DNA from: Sphingosinicella sp. LHD-64
Lineage (GTDB): Bacteria > Pseudomonadota > Alphaproteobacteria > Sphingomonadales > Sphingomonadaceae
Direction of reading: 5' to 3'
Length of the DNA stretch: 64,000 nt
Assembly: GCF_031157375.1 (NCBI RefSeq)
Contig: NZ_JAVIFV010000001.1
Coordinates: 1,116,001 to 1,180,000, forward strand
In this document: piece after piece, positions 44,512-54,322 of the stretch
How the letters are laid out: each line of letters starts with the position of its first letter
Numbering within the stretch: the first letter of the stretch is position 1
Program-made: the position numbers and the translations under genes
Notes under the pieces: generated by a model
The model's input: the letters and a program-made list of their open reading frames with translations, nothing else
Told to the model about the DNA's origin: nothing
The model's database searches: none

Positions 44512-45798
44512 ATGACCCCTGCCAGCATGGCCGCCATCCCTCTCCCGGACGTCGACGCCGCGGAACGCGACACGCCGGGGCGCATCGCCGCGCTGGACAT
44601 CGTTCGCGGCGTGGCGGTGATGGGCATCCTGGCGATGAACATCGTCGGCTTCGGGATGCCGTTCGCGGCCTATATGAACCCGCTCGCTTATGGCACGCCG
44701 AGCGACGCCGACCTCGCCTCCTGGCTGCTCAGCTTCATCTTCATCGACGGGAAGATGCGCGGCCTCTTCTCCTTCCTGTTCGGGGCCAGCACCTTGCTGG
44801 TGATCGAGCGGGCCACGGCGTCCGGTGCGTCGGCGGCCTCGATCCATTACCGGCGGATGTTCTGGCTGCTGCTGTTCGGCCTGGCCCATTTCTACCTGAT
44901 CTGGTTCGGCGACATCCTCGTCGCCTATGCGCTGTGCGGCATGGTCCTGTTCCTCTTCCGCGATCTGGCGCCGCGGGGGCTGGTGCTCTGGGGCATCGGC
45001 CTGCTGGTGGTGCAAATGCTGTTCCTCGGCAGCTTCGGGGCCAGTGCCCTCTACATGAGCACCCATGCCGCCACGCTCGACGCCGAGACGGCGAGACAAT
45101 GGCAGGAGCTGCAACAGCAATTCGGCCCGCAGCGCGGGACCCACCTTGCCGACAATCTGGCACTGCACCTCGGACCATGGGCCGGCCTCGTCCACCACCG
45201 GCTCTTCGAGCAAGGTGCGAACCCATTCATCCAGGTCCTGTTCTTCGGCGCCGAGACGATCGCCTACATGCTGTTCGGCATGGCCGCGCTGAAGAGCGGC
45301 TTCTTCCGGGGCGAATGGCAGCCCGCCCGGTACCGCAAGATCGCGCTGGTCGGCCTCGCTATCGCCGTCCCGGTCTATGCCGCCATGGCCTGGCTGGTCG
45401 CCTCGCACGATTTCGACGTGGGCTGGGTGATCGCCGTCGCCTTCGCCGCGACCGTCCCGTTCCGCCCGGTGATGATCTACGCCTATGCCGCGCTGATCAT
45501 CCTCCTGACCCGCAACGGCGGCGCACTGGTCGAGCGGATTGCGGCGGCCGGACGCGCGGCGTTCACCAACTATCTCGGCACGTCGCTCCTGATGACGACC
45601 CTGTTCTACGGCTACGGCCTCGGCCTCTATGGCTCGCTGAGCCGGATCGCGCTGTGGATCCCGGTGATCGCGACCTGGGCACTGATGCTGCTCTGGTCGA
45701 AGCCCTGGCTCGAACGCTTCCGCTACGGCCCGTTCGAATGGCTGTGGCGCAGCCTCGCCCGCTGGGAGTTCCAGCCGATGCGCCGGGCGCCGACTTAG
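44512..45798 (+). CDS. DUF418 family membrane protein
   Basis: 428 residues with about ten membrane helices. The opening RIAALDIVRGVAVMGILAMN and the motif SFLFGAS...RRMFWLLLFGL are characteristic of the DUF418/YeiB family, as is the C-terminal FTNYLGTSLLMT and the final PFEWLWRSL. YeiB-like proteins are inner-membrane proteins of unsettled function, possibly in acyl transfer or export. The ATG at 44512 is preferred although the GGGAG upstream is rather far; 44527 is an alternative. Confidence 0.85.
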   Translation: MTPASMAAIPLPDVDAAERDTPGRIAALDIVRGVAVMGILAMNIVGFGMPFAAYMNPLAYGTPSDADLASWLLSFIFIDGKMRGLFSFLFGASTLLVIERATASGASAASIHYRRMFWLLLFGLAHFYLIWFGDILVAYALCGMVLFLFRDLAPRGLVLWGIGLLVVQMLFLGSFGASALYMSTHAATLDAETARQWQELQQQFGPQRGTHLADNLALHLGPWAGLVHHRLFEQGANPFIQVLFFGAETIAYMLFGMAALKSGFFRGEWQPARYRKIALVGLAIAVPVYAAMAWLVASHDFDVGWVIAVAFAATVPFRPVMIYAYAALIILLTRNGGALVERIAAAGRAAFTNYLGTSLLMTTLFYGYGLGLYGSLSRIALWIPVIATWALMLLWSKPWLERFRYGPFEWLWRSLARWEFQPMRRAPT

Positions 45799-45808
45799 GG
45801 TACCGACC

Positions 45809-46261
45809 CTAGAGCCGGCCAAATTCCTGGTTGCTGGGCCCGCGGCCGAAGGTGCGGCGGCGCTGGGCGAGCGGATTGGTCTCGCGCTCCAGAAGATCGA
45901 TGGTGCGCAGATACATCGGCCTGAGCTTCGCGACCTCCGGCACGATATGGTCGGGGAACAGCTGCGCCTCGACCGCGCGGCGTGCCGCGACCTCGATCTC
46001 CTCGGCGAGCCGGCTCAGCATCTCCGCGCCGAACTGACGCGCCTCCGACTTCATCGTATGGGCCGGAAGCACCAGGGCGGTCGCGTCACGGTCGTGCATC
46101 GCCGCCTCGATCCTTGCCACGGCCTTTTCGCCGTCCTCGCGAAAATAGCCGAGGATGCGCACGAAATTGGCGCCGAGCTCCGCGCGTACGCGCTGGAACT
46201 CCGCCCAGTCCACGAGCTGATCGGATGCGCCCTGCAACGCCGATATTCCTTCTTCGTCCAC
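45809..46261 (-). CDS. Single-domain Hpt phosphotransfer protein
   Basis: 150 residues, predicted all helical. The phosphoacceptor motif is AHTMKSEARQFG, where His is the acceptor and Lys two residues later is conserved in Hpt domains. No kinase or receiver domain is attached. In alphaproteobacteria such proteins relay phosphate, for example towards CtrA-type regulators; the partner here is unknown. The start is uncertain: a GTG at 46261 is used because no better codon exists, and no ribosome site is visible. Confidence 0.75.
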   Translation of the reverse strand: MDEEGISALQGASDQLVDWAEFQRVRAELGANFVRILGYFREDGEKAVARIEAAMHDRDATALVLPAHTMKSEARQFGAEMLSRLAEEIEVAARRAVEAQLFPDHIVPEVAKLRPMYLRTIDLLERETNPLAQRRRTFGRGPSNQEFGRL

Positions 46262-46335
46262 GTGAAGCGGAGCTTTAGTGGCGCCAAGTAAACATGCGGT
46301 TGACGCGCAGCCGACGAAAGGCCGCGACTTGGCGG

Positions 46336-47694
46336 TTACTGGCGGAACGGGTTGCGGGACGCCCGGGCGGCAAGGCGCACCGGCACGGCGCCAAAGCCGA
46401 GCTCGCGCCGGATCCCGTTCACCAGATAGCGCAGGTAGGAGTCCGGCAGCTGATCGACCCGGTTGCCGAACAGGACGAAGCTCGGCGGCCGGGTGTTTAC
46501 CTGGGTGATGTATCTGAGCTTGATCCGCTTGCCGCCGGGCGCCGGCGGCGGGTTCTTCTCGACCACCTCCTCGAACCAGCGGTTGAGCTGGCCCGTCGAC
46601 ACCCGCTTCGACCAGATCTCGCGCATCTCGAACGCGGCGGCGACGAGTTGGTCGATCCCCTTGCCGGTCTTGCCCGAGACGGTGAGCACCGGCACGCCCC
46701 GCGCCTGGGACAGGCCCTCGTCGAGCGCCGCCTTGATGCCGTTGAACAGGGCGCTGGCATTTTCCGCCACGTCCCATTTGCTGATCGCGATGATCAGCGC
46801 GCGGCCTTCCTGGATCACGTTGTCGGCGATCCTGAGGTCCTGCGCCTCCAGCCCGCGTGTTCCGTCGAGCAGCAGCACGACCACCTCGGCGAAGTCGACC
46901 GCACGACGGGCGTCGGCGACGGAAAGCTTCTCCAGCTTGTCCTCGACCTTCGCCTTCTTGCGCATGCCGGCCGTGTCGATCAGGCGCACCGCGCGCGCCG
47001 TCCCGTCCCCGGCCGGCCAGGACCAGTCGATCGCGATCGAATCGCGGGTGATCCCGGCCTCCGGCCCGGTGATCAGCCGGTCCTGCCCCAGCATCCGGTT
47101 GATCAGCGTCGACTTGCCCGCATTGGGCCGGCCGACGATGGCGAGCTTGAGCGGCGCATCGCCCTCCGGCGTCTCCTCGTCGTCGATCTCCTCGCGCTCC
47201 ACGAACGGGCGCAGATGCTCGAACAGATCGACGACGCCCTCGCCATGCTCGGCGCTGATCGCGATCGGCTCGCCAAGCCCCAGGCTGTAGGCTTCCAGCA
47301 GCCCGGCCTCGCCGGCGCGTCCCTCGGCCTTGTTGCCGGCGAGGATGACCGGCGTCGTCTCGGAGCGCAGCCAGCGGGCGATCTCCTCGTCGAGCGGGGT
47401 CGTGCCGGCGCGCGCGTCGATCAGGAAGAGCGCGGCATCCGCCTCGCGCACCGCCGCGATCGTCTGCGCGCGCATCCGGCCGGGCAGCGTCTCGGCATCC
47501 TCGTCCTCGTAGCCGGCGGTGTCGATCACCCGGAATTCGAGGCCGAGCAACGTCGCGTCGCCCTCGCGCCGGTCGCGCGTCACCCCCGGCCGATCGTCGA
47601 CGAGCGCGAGCTTCCTCCCAACCAGCCGGTTGAAAAGGGTCGACTTGCCGACATTCGGCCGGCCGACGATCGCGATGGTGGGCAGCCTGGCCAT
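46336..47694 (-). CDS. der: Ribosome-assembly GTPase Der (EngA)
   Basis: 452 residues with two tandem GTPase domains. G1 motifs are GRPNVGKST near residue 11 and GRPNAGKST near 190; the G3 motifs are DTAGYED and DTAGMRK. The C-terminal KH-like domain reads VNTRPPSFVLFGNR. Der acts in 50S subunit maturation. It follows bamB and a YfgM-like gene, an order conserved in many proteobacteria. The long frame continuing upstream of 47694 is a shadow of bamB. Confidence 0.96.
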   Translation of the reverse strand: MARLPTIAIVGRPNVGKSTLFNRLVGRKLALVDDRPGVTRDRREGDATLLGLEFRVIDTAGYEDEDAETLPGRMRAQTIAAVREADAALFLIDARAGTTPLDEEIARWLRSETTPVILAGNKAEGRAGEAGLLEAYSLGLGEPIAISAEHGEGVVDLFEHLRPFVEREEIDDEETPEGDAPLKLAIVGRPNAGKSTLINRMLGQDRLITGPEAGITRDSIAIDWSWPAGDGTARAVRLIDTAGMRKKAKVEDKLEKLSVADARRAVDFAEVVVLLLDGTRGLEAQDLRIADNVIQEGRALIIAISKWDVAENASALFNGIKAALDEGLSQARGVPVLTVSGKTGKGIDQLVAAAFEMREIWSKRVSTGQLNRWFEEVVEKNPPPAPGGKRIKLRYITQVNTRPPSFVLFGNRVDQLPDSYLRYLVNGIRRELGFGAVPVRLAARASRNPFRQ

Positions 47695-47714
47695 AAGCCG
47701 CTGCCCTTGCCCCG

Positions 47715-49127
47715 TTACCTCCAGGCGGTCAACCGGCCGGTGTCGTCGAGGATGTAGAGCGTGTTGTTCGCCACAACTGGCGGCAAGGAGATCAGCGTCC
47801 GCGGACCGCCGGTCGAGAAGAACGCGCCGAGCCCGCTCTGCGGCTGCATTTCCGTCGTCGAAATGACAGAGCCGTCTGTGGGCGACACATTCACCATCTG
47901 GCCGAGCGAGTTCACCAGTAGCAGCCGGTTGCCGGCCAGGATCGGGCCGCGCCAGAAGATCTGGTCCTGACCCGGCCGCACCCGGACCTCGCCGGTCCGG
48001 CGGTCCGGATCGCTGCGACGCTCCGGCCTGCGGAAGGCGGGAAGCTGCGCGATCCAGCGGATGCGGCCCGAGGAGCGGGCGACGGCGAGCAGCTGGGCGC
48101 GGTCGGTCACGACGAACACCCACTCGCCGGCCACCCAGGGCGTCGAGAGGCCGGCGATGTTGAGCTCCCAGGCGCGCTGGCCGGTGATCAGCTCGACCGC
48201 GACCATGCGGCCGCCCTGGCCGACCGCGAACACCCGGCCATTGTCGATCACCGGATCGGCATCGACGTCGGACAGGGTGCCGACCGTGGTGGAGACGCCG
48301 GTGCGCGACAGCGCGTCCTGCCACACCACCTGGCCGTTCTCGTAGCGATAGGCGGTCAGCTCGCCCGAGGAGAAACCAGCGACGACGGTGCTCTGCGCCA
48401 CGGCCGGCGCCGCGGTGCCGAACACGCCGGCAAGCTCGAACGAACCCGATCCGGTCCAGCGCGTATCGCCATTCTCCGGGTTGAGCGCGTAGAGCTGGTT
48501 GTCCTGGCTGATGACATAGATGGCATCGGCACCGATCGAAGGGGCGCCGCGCAGCGGGCCGCCCGGCTTCTTGATCCAGGCGACCTCGCCAGTGGCCGCA
48601 TTGAGCGCCGCCGCGTCACCGGCGCCGTTCGTCACATAAACGCGACCATTGTCGAAGGCGACGCCGCCGCCGAACAAGGTCTCGCGCGGGGAGTTCTCGC
48701 CGCGAACCTGACGTTCCCAAATTTGCGCGCCGGTATCGGCACTGAAGGCGCGCACCATCGCACGGGTGTCGATCGTATAGACGCGCCCCTCGGCGACCAC
48801 GGGCTCGGCGGCCAGGCGCGCCCGGTTGCTGCTGCCGTCACCGATGCTGACGCTCCATGCCTGGCTGATCGTATCCGGCAGCGCGACATGGATCATCACA
48901 TGGGCGGCATTGCCGCCCGGCTGCGGCCAATCCGTGTTGGCGACCGCCATCGGCACGGTGACCGGCACGTCGGCGAGGCTCGGATCGGCCTCGACCTGGC
49001 CTTCGCGGCCCAGCACCGGAATGCGTTCGCCCACCGTCGGCGTGGTCGGCCCGCGTTCTCTTCCCCCCAGCATGCCGCAGCCGGCGAGCAGGCTGGCGGC
49101 GGTCAACGCGACGACAAGACGCTTCAT
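47715..49127 (-). CDS. bamB: Outer-membrane assembly lipoprotein BamB
   Basis: 470 residues. The lipobox LLAGC gives the acylated cysteine at about residue 17. Eight WD/PQQ-like beta-propeller blades follow, each with the AxNxxTGExxW-type turn, for example ALNAATGEVAW and ALNPENGDTRW. BamB aids BamA in inserting outer-membrane proteins. It is longer than the 390-residue enterobacterial protein because of an extra loop rich in Arg and Asp near residues 360-385. The start overlaps the preceding stop as ATGA. Confidence 0.92.
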   Translation of the reverse strand: MKRLVVALTAASLLAGCGMLGGRERGPTTPTVGERIPVLGREGQVEADPSLADVPVTVPMAVANTDWPQPGGNAAHVMIHVALPDTISQAWSVSIGDGSSNRARLAAEPVVAEGRVYTIDTRAMVRAFSADTGAQIWERQVRGENSPRETLFGGGVAFDNGRVYVTNGAGDAAALNAATGEVAWIKKPGGPLRGAPSIGADAIYVISQDNQLYALNPENGDTRWTGSGSFELAGVFGTAAPAVAQSTVVAGFSSGELTAYRYENGQVVWQDALSRTGVSTTVGTLSDVDADPVIDNGRVFAVGQGGRMVAVELITGQRAWELNIAGLSTPWVAGEWVFVVTDRAQLLAVARSSGRIRWIAQLPAFRRPERRSDPDRRTGEVRVRPGQDQIFWRGPILAGNRLLLVNSLGQMVNVSPTDGSVISTTEMQPQSGLGAFFSTGGPRTLISLPPVVANNTLYILDDTGRLTAWR

Positions 49128-49915
49128 TCGGCTTTTTCCCTCGTTGCGGGCGAATTGGTGGTGGGCGGAGGCGCGGCAGGCGCGGACGCCGGGGCGGCGG
49201 TGGGCGCTGACGGGGCGCCGGCAGGTCCGGCCGCCGGCTCGGGCAGCGCGTTGACGCCGAGCGAGCCGGCCATCTGCGCCGTGCGGGTGCGGATCGACGG
49301 CGGCACGGTATCGTCCTGCGCGATCTGGCCGAACAGCGGACCGGCCCGGTTCGGCTGGTTCATCTTCATATAGGCGATGCCGACCATCTCGCCGGCCGTG
49401 CCGAACCAGGGCTGGCCCGGCCGGGCCAGTGGCTGGAGGCGCTGGATGACCACCTGCGGCTGCAGCGAATCGAATTCGAGCGCGGTCTGGCGGACCAGGG
49501 CGGCCTGCCGGTAGGTCTCGTCGAAATCCTGGTTGTCCGCGATGCTCTTCAGCGTCGCGATCGCCGCACGATTGTTGTTGGCGCCGATCTCGGCATTGGC
49601 CCGCGCGAACAGGGCGGCGACGCGGTAGCCCTCGATGTCGCTCTTCGCGAGCTCTTCGATCTTGGGCTGGGCGGCGTTGCGGTTGCCGCTCTCGGCCGCA
49701 TTGAGCGCCTCGAGCAGGGTCTCGCCCTGCTTGCCGGCCTGCTCGGCCTGGCGGTGCTGCCACCAGATCCAGCCGCCGATCGCGCCCAGGAACAGCACGA
49801 CCCCGGCGATGATCGCCCAGCCGTAGCGGGTGACGAACGTGTTGATCCGCTCCTTGCGAAGTTCCTCGTCCACTTCCCGGACGAATGTCTCGCCATCACT
49901 CGGCTTGATCGCCAA
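49124..49915 (-). CDS. YfgM-like membrane-anchored TPR protein
   Basis: 263 residues: a cytoplasmic N-terminus, one transmembrane helix (about 35-55, ending GWIWWQHR), a periplasmic TPR-like domain and a Pro/Ala-rich tail. YfgM-type proteins work with SecYEG and the periplasmic chaperones and sit next to bamB in many genomes. The TTG at 49915 is preferred over a TTG at 49921 because GGAG then lies eight bases upstream and the N-terminus becomes the usual MAIKPSD. Confidence 0.82.
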   Translation of the reverse strand: MAIKPSDGETFVREVDEELRKERINTFVTRYGWAIIAGVVLFLGAIGGWIWWQHRQAEQAGKQGETLLEALNAAESGNRNAAQPKIEELAKSDIEGYRVAALFARANAEIGANNNRAAIATLKSIADNQDFDETYRQAALVRQTALEFDSLQPQVVIQRLQPLARPGQPWFGTAGEMVGIAYMKMNQPNRAGPLFGQIAQDDTVPPSIRTRTAQMAGSLGVNALPEPAAGPAGAPSAPTAAPASAPAAPPPTTNSPATREKAE

Positions 49916-50049
49916 CCTCAAGTCTCCACTGTTCGAGGGTACCTTGCGGCGCCCGTCCTAACCCTGCCTGAACGACGCCCGCCGGACGCGCCGGCCGGCG
50001 CATCGCCATGGCGCTCCTTACCGATGCCCGCCGCGAAGGGAAAGACCCC

Positions 50050-50904
50050 TCACTTGGCGCGGTAGGTCTGGTCGGCGGTCGGAAAGGCACGGCGGCGCAC
50101 CTCGTCGGCATAGGCTGCGGCCGCGGCGCCGACCCGCGTCGCGAGGTCGTCATAACGCTTCACGAAGCGCGGCGTGCGCTCGAACATGCCCAGCATGTCG
50201 TCGATCACCAGGATCTGCCCGTCGCACTCGGCCGAGGCGCCGATGCCGATCACCGGGCAGGAGACCGCGGCCGTCACTTCGTTGGCCACGGTCTCGATCA
50301 CGCCCTCGACGACGATCGAGAAGGCGCCGGCGGCGGCGATCGCCCTGGCGTCGTCGATGATCTGGGCATGCTCGGCATTGCCCTTGCCGCGCGCGCCATA
50401 GCCGCCGAGCGCGTTCACCGCCTGCGGCGTCAGCCCGACATGGCCGATCACCGGGATGCCGCGCGCGGTGAGGAAGGCGACCGTCTCCGCCATCGCTTCG
50501 CCGCCCTCCAGCTTTACCGCCGCGCAGCCGGTTTCCTTGAGCACGCGCGACGCGCTCTCGAACGCCTGGGCCGGGCTCGCCTCGTAGGCGCCGAACGGCA
50601 TGTCGACCGCGACCAGCGCGTGCCATGAGCCGCGCACCACCGCCGCGCCATGCGCGCACATCATGTCGAGGCTGACCGGGATGGTCGACGGCAGGCCGTA
50701 GATCACCTGCCCCAGGCTGTCGCCGACGAGCAGCAGGTCGCAATGCGGATCGAGCAATTGCGCCATCCGCATCGTGTAGGCGGTGAGCGCGACGATCGGC
50801 TCCTTGCCCTTGCGGTCGCGGAGCGCCGGCACGGTGAGCCGCTTCATCGGCGCCGGGCTCGGCGTCGCGCGGCTCGTCGCGGTGTCGATCGTATAGGTGG
50901 ACAT
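50050..50904 (-). CDS. panB: 3-methyl-2-oxobutanoate hydroxymethyltransferase
   Basis: 284 residues, TIM-barrel. Motifs are [27 protein letters not shown] with the metal-binding Asp, PFGAYEASP and [16 protein letters not shown]; the catalytic Glu lies in VVEGVIE. It transfers a hydroxymethyl group from methylene-tetrahydrofolate to ketoisovalerate, the first step of pantothenate synthesis. It starts 40 bases after trpA and may be read from the trp transcript. Confidence 0.95.
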   Translation of the reverse strand: MSTYTIDTATSRATPSPAPMKRLTVPALRDRKGKEPIVALTAYTMRMAQLLDPHCDLLLVGDSLGQVIYGLPSTIPVSLDMMCAHGAAVVRGSWHALVAVDMPFGAYEASPAQAFESASRVLKETGCAAVKLEGGEAMAETVAFLTARGIPVIGHVGLTPQAVNALGGYGARGKGNAEHAQIIDDARAIAAAGAFSIVVEGVIETVANEVTAAVSCPVIGIGASAECDGQILVIDDMLGMFERTPRFVKRYDDLATRVGAAAAAYADEVRRRAFPTADQTYRAK

Positions 50905-50943
50905 GAAGGCGAGGCTTAGTCGATCCGGCGCAAGCTGGCAAAG

Positions 50944-51744
50944 CTATGCCGCCTCCCTGATCCGCGTCGCTTCCTTCATCGCCGCGATGAACGCCCGCAG
51001 CGCGGGAAGCGGATCGGCGTGCTTGGCGAGCAGGTCGACGATCGCCGAACCGCAGATCACCCCCGCGGCGCCTGCCGCCAGCGCCGCGCGGACATGCTCC
51101 GGCCGCGAGATGCCGAAACCGAAGACCGGCGGCGGCGCATTGTTCGTCAGGAGCGCATCCAGCATATCGGCATGATCGAACTCCGCCGCGCGGTCGGCGC
51201 CGGTCACCCCGGCCCGCGCCACGCAATAGGTGTAGCCGCCGCCCCGCCGCGCGATCGCCGCCAGCCGCTCGGGCGGGGTGTTGGCGGCGGCGATCAGCAC
51301 CGGATCGAGCCCGTGCAGCCGGGCCGAAGATGCGAAGGGCTCCGCCTCCAGCAGCGGCACGTCGGCGACCAGCACGCTGTCGGCGCCCGCCGCCGCGGCC
51401 CTCGCATAGAAGGCGTCGCGGCCGCGTGCGACGACGAGATTGGCGTAGGTGAGGATGCCCACTGGCACGTTCGGGTGGCGCGCCCGGAAGCCGGCGATGA
51501 GATCGAAGCAATCCGCCGGCGTCACGCCCTTGGCGAGCGCACGGGTCGCCGCCGCCTGGATGACCGGCCCGTCGGCGACGGGATCGGAGAAGGGAATGCC
51601 GACCTCGATCATGTCCGCCCCGCCCTCGACCAGCGCATCGAGGATCGCTGCGGACCGGGCAAGATCCGGATCGCCGAGCATGATGAAGGCGCCGAACGCC
51701 CCCTCCCCGCTTAGCCGGTCGAACATCGTCGCGTAGCGGCTCAT
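50944..51744 (-). CDS. trpA: Tryptophan synthase alpha subunit
   Basis: 266 residues. The alpha-subunit signature GGADMIEVGIPFSDPVADGP contains the catalytic Glu and Asp; GGGYTYCVARAGVTG is the flexible loop 6 region. It cleaves indole-glycerol phosphate and channels indole to TrpB. The ATG at 51744 overlaps the trpB stop (TAATG). Confidence 0.96.
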   Translation of the reverse strand: MSRYATMFDRLSGEGAFGAFIMLGDPDLARSAAILDALVEGGADMIEVGIPFSDPVADGPVIQAAATRALAKGVTPADCFDLIAGFRARHPNVPVGILTYANLVVARGRDAFYARAAAAGADSVLVADVPLLEAEPFASSARLHGLDPVLIAAANTPPERLAAIARRGGGYTYCVARAGVTGADRAAEFDHADMLDALLTNNAPPPVFGFGISRPEHVRAALAAGAAGVICGSAIVDLLAKHADPLPALRAFIAAMKEATRIREAA

Positions 51745-52916
51745 TACGGCAACTCCAGCAGGCGCTGCGCCTGTTCCATGTCCTTGTCCCCGCGCCCGGA
51801 GAGGTTGACGACCAGCACCGGATTGTCGGTCGCCGCCTCGGCCAGCTTCAGTGCGTGCGCCAGCGCATGGGCCGATTCGAAGGCGCAGATGATCCCCTCG
51901 CCCGCGGCGAGCGCCTGGAAGGCGGCGAGCGCCTCCGCATCCGTCGCGCCGACATATTCCGCGCGGCCGCTGTCCCTGAGATGGGCGTGCTCCGGCCCGA
52001 CCGCGGGATAGTCGAGGCCCGCCGATACCGACCAACTCTCGCTGATCTGCCCGTCCGCATCCTGCAGTACGTAGGTCTCCGCCCCGTGCAGGATACCGGG
52101 CCGGCCGCGCAGCAGGGTCGCGCCGTGCTGGTCGCCGTCCAACCCCTTGCCGGCCGGCTCGACTCCGATCAGCTTCACCTCGGCGTCGGGCGCGAAATCC
52201 GCGAAGATGCCCATCGCGTTCGAGCCGCCGCCGACGCAGGCGATCACCGCGTCTGGCAACCGGCCTTCCTCGTCCAGAATCTGCGCCCGCGCCTCCTCGC
52301 CGATCACCCGCTGGAAATCGCGCACGATCGTCGGGAACGGATGCGGTCCTGCTACGGTGCCGAGCAGATAGTGGGTGTCGGCGAAGCTCGCCGTCCAGTC
52401 GCGCAACGCCTCGTTGATCGCATCCTTGAGCCCGCGCTGCCCGCTTTCCACGGGAACCACCTCGGCGCCCATCAGCCGCATCCGGAACACGTTGAGCTTC
52501 TGCCGCTCGACGTCATGCGCGCCCATGTAGATGCAGGTCCTGAGCCCGAACAACGCCCCGGCGAGCGCCGTCGCCACGCCATGCTGGCCGGCGCCAGTCT
52601 CGGCGATCAGCCGGGTCTTGCCCATCCGCCGGGCGAGCAGTGCCTGCCCCAGCACCTGATTGGTCTTGTGCGCCCCACCATGAAGCAGGTCCTCGCGCTT
52701 CAGGTAGATGCACGCCCTGCCCGTACCGAGGTTGCGGCAACGGGTCAGCGGCGTCGGCCGTCCGGCATATTTGCGCAGCAGCGTGTCGAGTTCGACGCGG
52801 AAGCCGGGATCGTCCTGCGCGTCGATGAAGGCCGCATCGAGCTCCTCCAGCGCGGGCACCAGGATTTCCGGCACATAGGCGCCGCCATAGGCGCCGAACC
52901 GGCCGCGATTCAGCAT
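51744..52916 (-). CDS. trpB: Tryptophan synthase beta subunit
   Basis: 390 residues. The PLP lysine is in the HKTNQVLG motif (about residue 85), and the phosphate loop is GGGSNAMG. It joins indole and serine to form tryptophan. The ATG at 52916 overlaps the trpCF stop by seven bases. The length and sequence are those of the standard TrpB1 type. Confidence 0.97.
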   Translation of the reverse strand: MLNRGRFGAYGGAYVPEILVPALEELDAAFIDAQDDPGFRVELDTLLRKYAGRPTPLTRCRNLGTGRACIYLKREDLLHGGAHKTNQVLGQALLARRMGKTRLIAETGAGQHGVATALAGALFGLRTCIYMGAHDVERQKLNVFRMRLMGAEVVPVESGQRGLKDAINEALRDWTASFADTHYLLGTVAGPHPFPTIVRDFQRVIGEEARAQILDEEGRLPDAVIACVGGGSNAMGIFADFAPDAEVKLIGVEPAGKGLDGDQHGATLLRGRPGILHGAETYVLQDADGQISESWSVSAGLDYPAVGPEHAHLRDSGRAEYVGATDAEALAAFQALAAGEGIICAFESAHALAHALKLAEAATDNPVLVVNLSGRGDKDMEQAQRLLELP

Positions 52917-54322
52917 GGCGCGATCTCCCCGCGCACCGCCGGCCGCAGCGCCCCGAAAAAGGCTGCGAGCTTGCCCGCGTCCTTGACGCCCGGCGCGCTT
53001 TCGACACCCGAGCTGACATCCAGCGCCCAGGCGCCGACCTTCGACGCTGCGGCGGCATTGTCCGGATTGAGACCGCCGGCCAGAAGGCCCGATTCCAGGT
53101 CCTCACGTCCATGCACGCGCGCCCAATCGAACGCGACGCCGGTCCCGCCGGAGCGGCCCGCCACTTGGGTGTCGAAGATCGTCCGATCGGCATTCATCCG
53201 CGGCGCCGGCACGTCCCGACCCACCGCGCCAGCCGCCCACACCTCGACGCCCTCCGGCAGCGAATTCTTGAGCCCGGCGATATAGTCGCCATCCTCCTCG
53301 CCATGGAGCTGGACCGTATCGAGTTCGAGCACCCGCGCCGTCCGTGCCACCTGCATCAGCTTCTCGTTCCGGAACACGCCGACCGTCTCCAACCCGCGCG
53401 CCTTCGCCGCCGCAACCGCCGGCTCGGCCTCAGCCGTTGTCACCGCGCGCGGCGTGCCGGGCACCAGGATGGCACCGGCATAGCTCGCGCCCGCCTTCGC
53501 CGCCGCCTCGACGCTCGCCGTGTCGCGCAGCCCGCAGACCTTCACCCGCCCGAAGGCGAGCGCCCGTGCGGCCTGCGCCGGGCTGGGCGCACGCATCAGC
53601 GACGAACCGACCAGGAAAGCATCGGCAAAAGGCGCCAGCCGCTCGACATCGGCGCGGTCGGCGATCCCCGATTCGGCGACGAGCACACGGTCCCCGGGTA
53701 CCAGATGGGCAAGCCGCTCGGTGGTGGCGAGATCGACCTCGAGCGTCCGCAAATCCCGGTTGTTGATGCCGATGACCGGCGCGCCGAGCGCGACCGCGCG
53801 GCGCAGTTCGGTCTCGTCATGCGCCTCGACCAGCGCATCCATCCCCAGGACTTCAGCCTCGCGCAGCACCTCGGCCGCCTCTGCGTCGTCGAGCACCGAG
53901 AGCATCACCAGCACCGCATCGGCGCCGGCCAGCCGCGCCTCGACCACCTGGCGCGGATCGATCACGAAATCCTTGGCAAGGATCGGTCCGTCGAACACCC
54001 GCCGCACCGCGCGAAGGTCGTCGAGCGAGCCGCCGAAGAACGGCGCGTCGGTGAGCACGCTGATCGCCGAGGCGGCGCCGGCATAGGCGCACGCGATCCC
54101 TGCCGGATCGGCATCCGGCCGGATCGCCCCGCCGGAGGGCGATGCCTTCTTGACCTCCATGACGAAACGGGCACCCTTCTGTCCAAGCACCTGCTTCAGG
54201 CTCCGCCGCGTCGGCTCCGCTCGGCCGCGCAGGTCGCCGATCAAGGCCGCACCGAGCCGGGCGGCGACATCACGCCGCTTGAGGGCGAGAATCTCGCCGA
54301 GAACGCCGCCGGGTTCACGCAT
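52910..54322 (-). CDS. trpCF: Fused indole-glycerol-phosphate synthase / phosphoribosylanthranilate isomerase
   Basis: 470 residues comprising two TIM-barrels. Residues about 1-258 are TrpC, with [13 protein letters not shown] carrying the first catalytic Lys and [11 protein letters not shown] near the end. From about 262 the TrpF domain begins with KVCGLRD (catalytic Cys) and ends LDVSSGVE, with [10 protein letters not shown] between. The two are joined without a linker of any length, in the order of the Escherichia coli TrpC protein. Most alphaproteobacteria carry separate trpC and trpF. The ATG at 54322 overlaps the trpD stop by eight bases. Confidence 0.94.
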   Translation of the reverse strand: MREPGGVLGEILALKRRDVAARLGAALIGDLRGRAEPTRRSLKQVLGQKGARFVMEVKKASPSGGAIRPDADPAGIACAYAGAASAISVLTDAPFFGGSLDDLRAVRRVFDGPILAKDFVIDPRQVVEARLAGADAVLVMLSVLDDAEAAEVLREAEVLGMDALVEAHDETELRRAVALGAPVIGINNRDLRTLEVDLATTERLAHLVPGDRVLVAESGIADRADVERLAPFADAFLVGSSLMRAPSPAQAARALAFGRVKVCGLRDTASVEAAAKAGASYAGAILVPGTPRAVTTAEAEPAVAAAKARGLETVGVFRNEKLMQVARTARVLELDTVQLHGEEDGDYIAGLKNSLPEGVEVWAAGAVGRDVPAPRMNADRTIFDTQVAGRSGGTGVAFDWARVHGREDLESGLLAGGLNPDNAAAASKVGAWALDVSSGVESAPGVKDAGKLAAFFGALRPAVRGEIAPC

